In this document: piece after piece, positions 6,665 to 8,043 of the stretch
Layout of the letters: each line of letters begins with the position of its first letter
Position numbering within the stretch: position 1 is the stretch's first letter
Source of the DNA: Flavobacteriales bacterium
GTDB taxonomy: Bacteria; Bacteroidota; Bacteroidia; Flavobacteriales; BACL11
Direction: 5' to 3'
Assembly (NCBI GenBank): GCA_002730985.1
Contig: PCBP01000008.1
Location: 1 to 8,043 of the forward strand
DNA length: 8,043 bases
The notes under the pieces: generated by a model
The model's input: only the letters and a program-made list of their open reading frames with translations
Told to the model about the DNA's origin: nothing
Databases searched by the model: none
Made by a program: the position numbers and the translations under genes

Positions 6665-8043
6665 ATGAGTAATAAAATATTAAAAGAAGGTCTTACCTAT
6701 GATGATGTTCTGGTAGTGCCTGCTTATTCGGAAGTGCTTCCGCATATGGTAGATACCGCTACCAAATTTACAAAGAATATTACTTTAAATGTCCCTATAG
6801 TCTCTGCCGCAATGGATACCGTCACAGAGTCAGATATGGCTATTGCTATTGCCCAAGAAGGTGGTATTGGGGTTCTTCATAAAAATATGACTATTAAGCA
6901 ACAAGCTCAAGAAGTTAGAAAAGTAAAGCGATCTGAAAGTGGGATGATTCTTGATCCGATCACCTTGACTATGTCAGCAACAGTTGGCGATGCACATACA
7001 ATGATGCATGAAAATAAAATCGGAGGGATTCCTATCATAGACGCAGATTCACATCTTTTAGGAATAGCTACCAATAGAGATTTAAGATTTGAGAAAGACA
7101 TGAGTCTTGGGATATCTTCAGTAATGACTAAAAATAGATTAATTACAGCTAATTTAGATCAATTGGAGGATGCGGAAAAAATATTGAAAGATAATAAAAT
7201 AGAAAAGTTGCCAATAGTAGATGCTGACAATAAATTAGTGGGACTTATCACTTTTAAGGATATCATAAAAAATAGACTCCGCCCTAATGCATCTAAAGAT
7301 AAATATGGTAGATTAAGGGTGGCTGCTGCTGTTGGAATAACTAATGATGTCCTGGAAAGAGTCTCAGCTCTAGTAAAAGTCTCAGTTGATGCAATTATAA
7401 TTGATACAGCGCATGGACATACTAAAGGAGTAATTGATGTTTTAAAGTCAGTAAAATCTTCCTTCCCTAATTTAGATGTTGTGATAGGAAATATTGCTAC
7501 TGGGGCTGCTGCACAAGCATTAATTGATGCTGGAGCTGATGCAGTAAAGGTAGGAATTGGACCTGGCTCTATATGTACAACAAGAATTATAGCTGGTATT
7601 GGGGTTCCTCAACTTACAGCAATAATAGATGTTGCTGAGGTAACACACAAAAACAATATTCCTCTTATTGCTGATGGGGGAATAAGATACTCCGGAGATA
7701 TTGTAAAAGCATTAGTAGGAGGTGCTAGTACCGTAATGCTAGGCTCCATTATCGCAGGCGTTGAGGAGGCTCCTGGAGAAACAATCATATTTGAAGGAAG
7801 AAAATTTAAATCTTACAGAGGGATGGGTTCAATTGATGCTATGGATAAGGGCTCAAAAGACAGATACTTCCAAAGTAAAGAAGTTGATGTTAGGAAATTA
7901 GTTCCTGAGGGTATTGTTGGGAGAGTAGCATACAAAGGAAACCTTAGAGAAGTAACTCATCAAATAATAGGAGGGTTGAGGGCAGGTATGGGGTATACAG
8001 GATCCGATTCAATAGCTAATCTAAAGAAGGCTGAGTTCTTAAA
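6665..8043 (+). CDS. guaB: Inosine-5'-monophosphate dehydrogenase (C-terminus cut by window edge)
   Basis: The enzyme catalyses NAD-dependent oxidation of IMP to XMP, the committed and rate-limiting step to GTP, in the cytoplasm. The 459 visible residues cover almost the whole protein of about 490; only about 30 C-terminal residues are missing. LTYDDVLVVPAYSEVLP (10-26) opens the barrel. A Bateman module of two CBS domains (about 92-146 and 150-204) is inserted in it and is intact. IIIDTAHGH (244-252) holds the NAD-side D247. GIGPGSICTTR (297-307) holds catalytic C304 and the potassium loop. ADGGI (336-340), MLGS (358-361) and YRGMGS (384-389) bind the IMP phosphate. DRYFQ (399-403) gives the flap Arg-Tyr pair, R400-Y401, followed by LVPEGIVGR (412-420). 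The ATG at 6665 is the first after an in-frame TAA at 6635. CBS modules of this family bind adenine or guanine nucleotides, and in some species (p)ppGpp. Confidence 0.97.
   Translation, partial: MSNKILKEGLTYDDVLVVPAYSEVLPHMVDTATKFTKNITLNVPIVSAAMDTVTESDMAIAIAQEGGIGVLHKNMTIKQQAQEVRKVKRSESGMILDPITLTMSATVGDAHTMMHENKIGGIPIIDADSHLLGIATNRDLRFEKDMSLGISSVMTKNRLITANLDQLEDAEKILKDNKIEKLPIVDADNKLVGLITFKDIIKNRLRPNASKDKYGRLRVAAAVGITNDVLERVSALVKVSVDAIIIDTAHGHTKGVIDVLKSVKSSFPNLDVVIGNIATGAAAQALIDAGADAVKVGIGPGSICTTRIIAGIGVPQLTAIIDVAEVTHKNNIPLIADGGIRYSGDIVKALVGGASTVMLGSIIAGVEEAPGETIIFEGRKFKSYRGMGSIDAMDKGSKDRYFQSKEVDVRKLVPEGIVGRVAYKGNLREVTHQIIGGLRAGMGYTGSDSIANLKKAEFL

Noticed and set aside
6907..7101. Minus-strand open frame of 64 codons
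   Set aside because: It is fully antisense to the CBS region of guaB, has no promoter or family motif, and is explained by the coding bias of guaB.
1..8043. Mobile element, CRISPR array, tRNA or riboswitch
   Set aside because: No transposase, integrase, regularly spaced short direct repeats, tRNA-like fold or conserved leader structure was seen, and the spacers are too short to hold a riboswitch.

Overview
The window looks like a piece of a low-GC Bacteroidota chromosome, probably Flavobacteriia-like. Three things point there. The large secreted protein carries a type IX secretion (T9SS) type B C-terminal sorting domain, which is found in this phylum. The ribosome-binding regions lack any clear AGGAGG. 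Matches to the Bacteroidota -7 promoter box TAnnTTTG sit 19-39 bases before three of the start codons. Genus cannot be told from what is here.

Layout, left to right. Bases 1-764 (minus strand, cut by the left edge) encode the N-terminal 254 residues of a long (p)ppGpp synthetase/hydrolase of the Rel/SpoT family, with an intact hydrolase site. Eight bases upstream of it in transcript order ends glyA (773-2044, minus), serine hydroxymethyltransferase. The two look like one operon, glyA first. A 56-base divergent spacer separates glyA from a plus-strand FMN enzyme of the nitronate monooxygenase / FabK family (2101-3045). Next on the plus strand is a 1143-residue exported modular surface protein (3144-6575). 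It has a signal peptide, a Cys-rich N-terminal domain, a cadherin/Ig-like domain, six fibronectin-III-like domains arranged as three A-B pairs, and the T9SS type B sorting domain. A strong hairpin terminator follows. Then comes guaB (from 6665, cut by the right edge), IMP dehydrogenase with its CBS pair.

How they relate: most of the window is core metabolism. It covers one-carbon/glycine supply (glyA, which also feeds purine synthesis), the committed step to GTP (guaB), and the alarmone enzyme whose substrates are GTP/GDP and whose products restrain GTP synthesis in several bacteria. No shared regulation of these is visible: glyA-rel and guaB lie on opposite strands with separate promoters. 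The modular surface protein is the accessory element and the most interesting item. No mobile element, CRISPR array, tRNA, rRNA or riboswitch was seen. I found no convincing new multi-gene system; the architecture of the surface protein is the best lead. No gene-free stretch exceeds about 100 bases.
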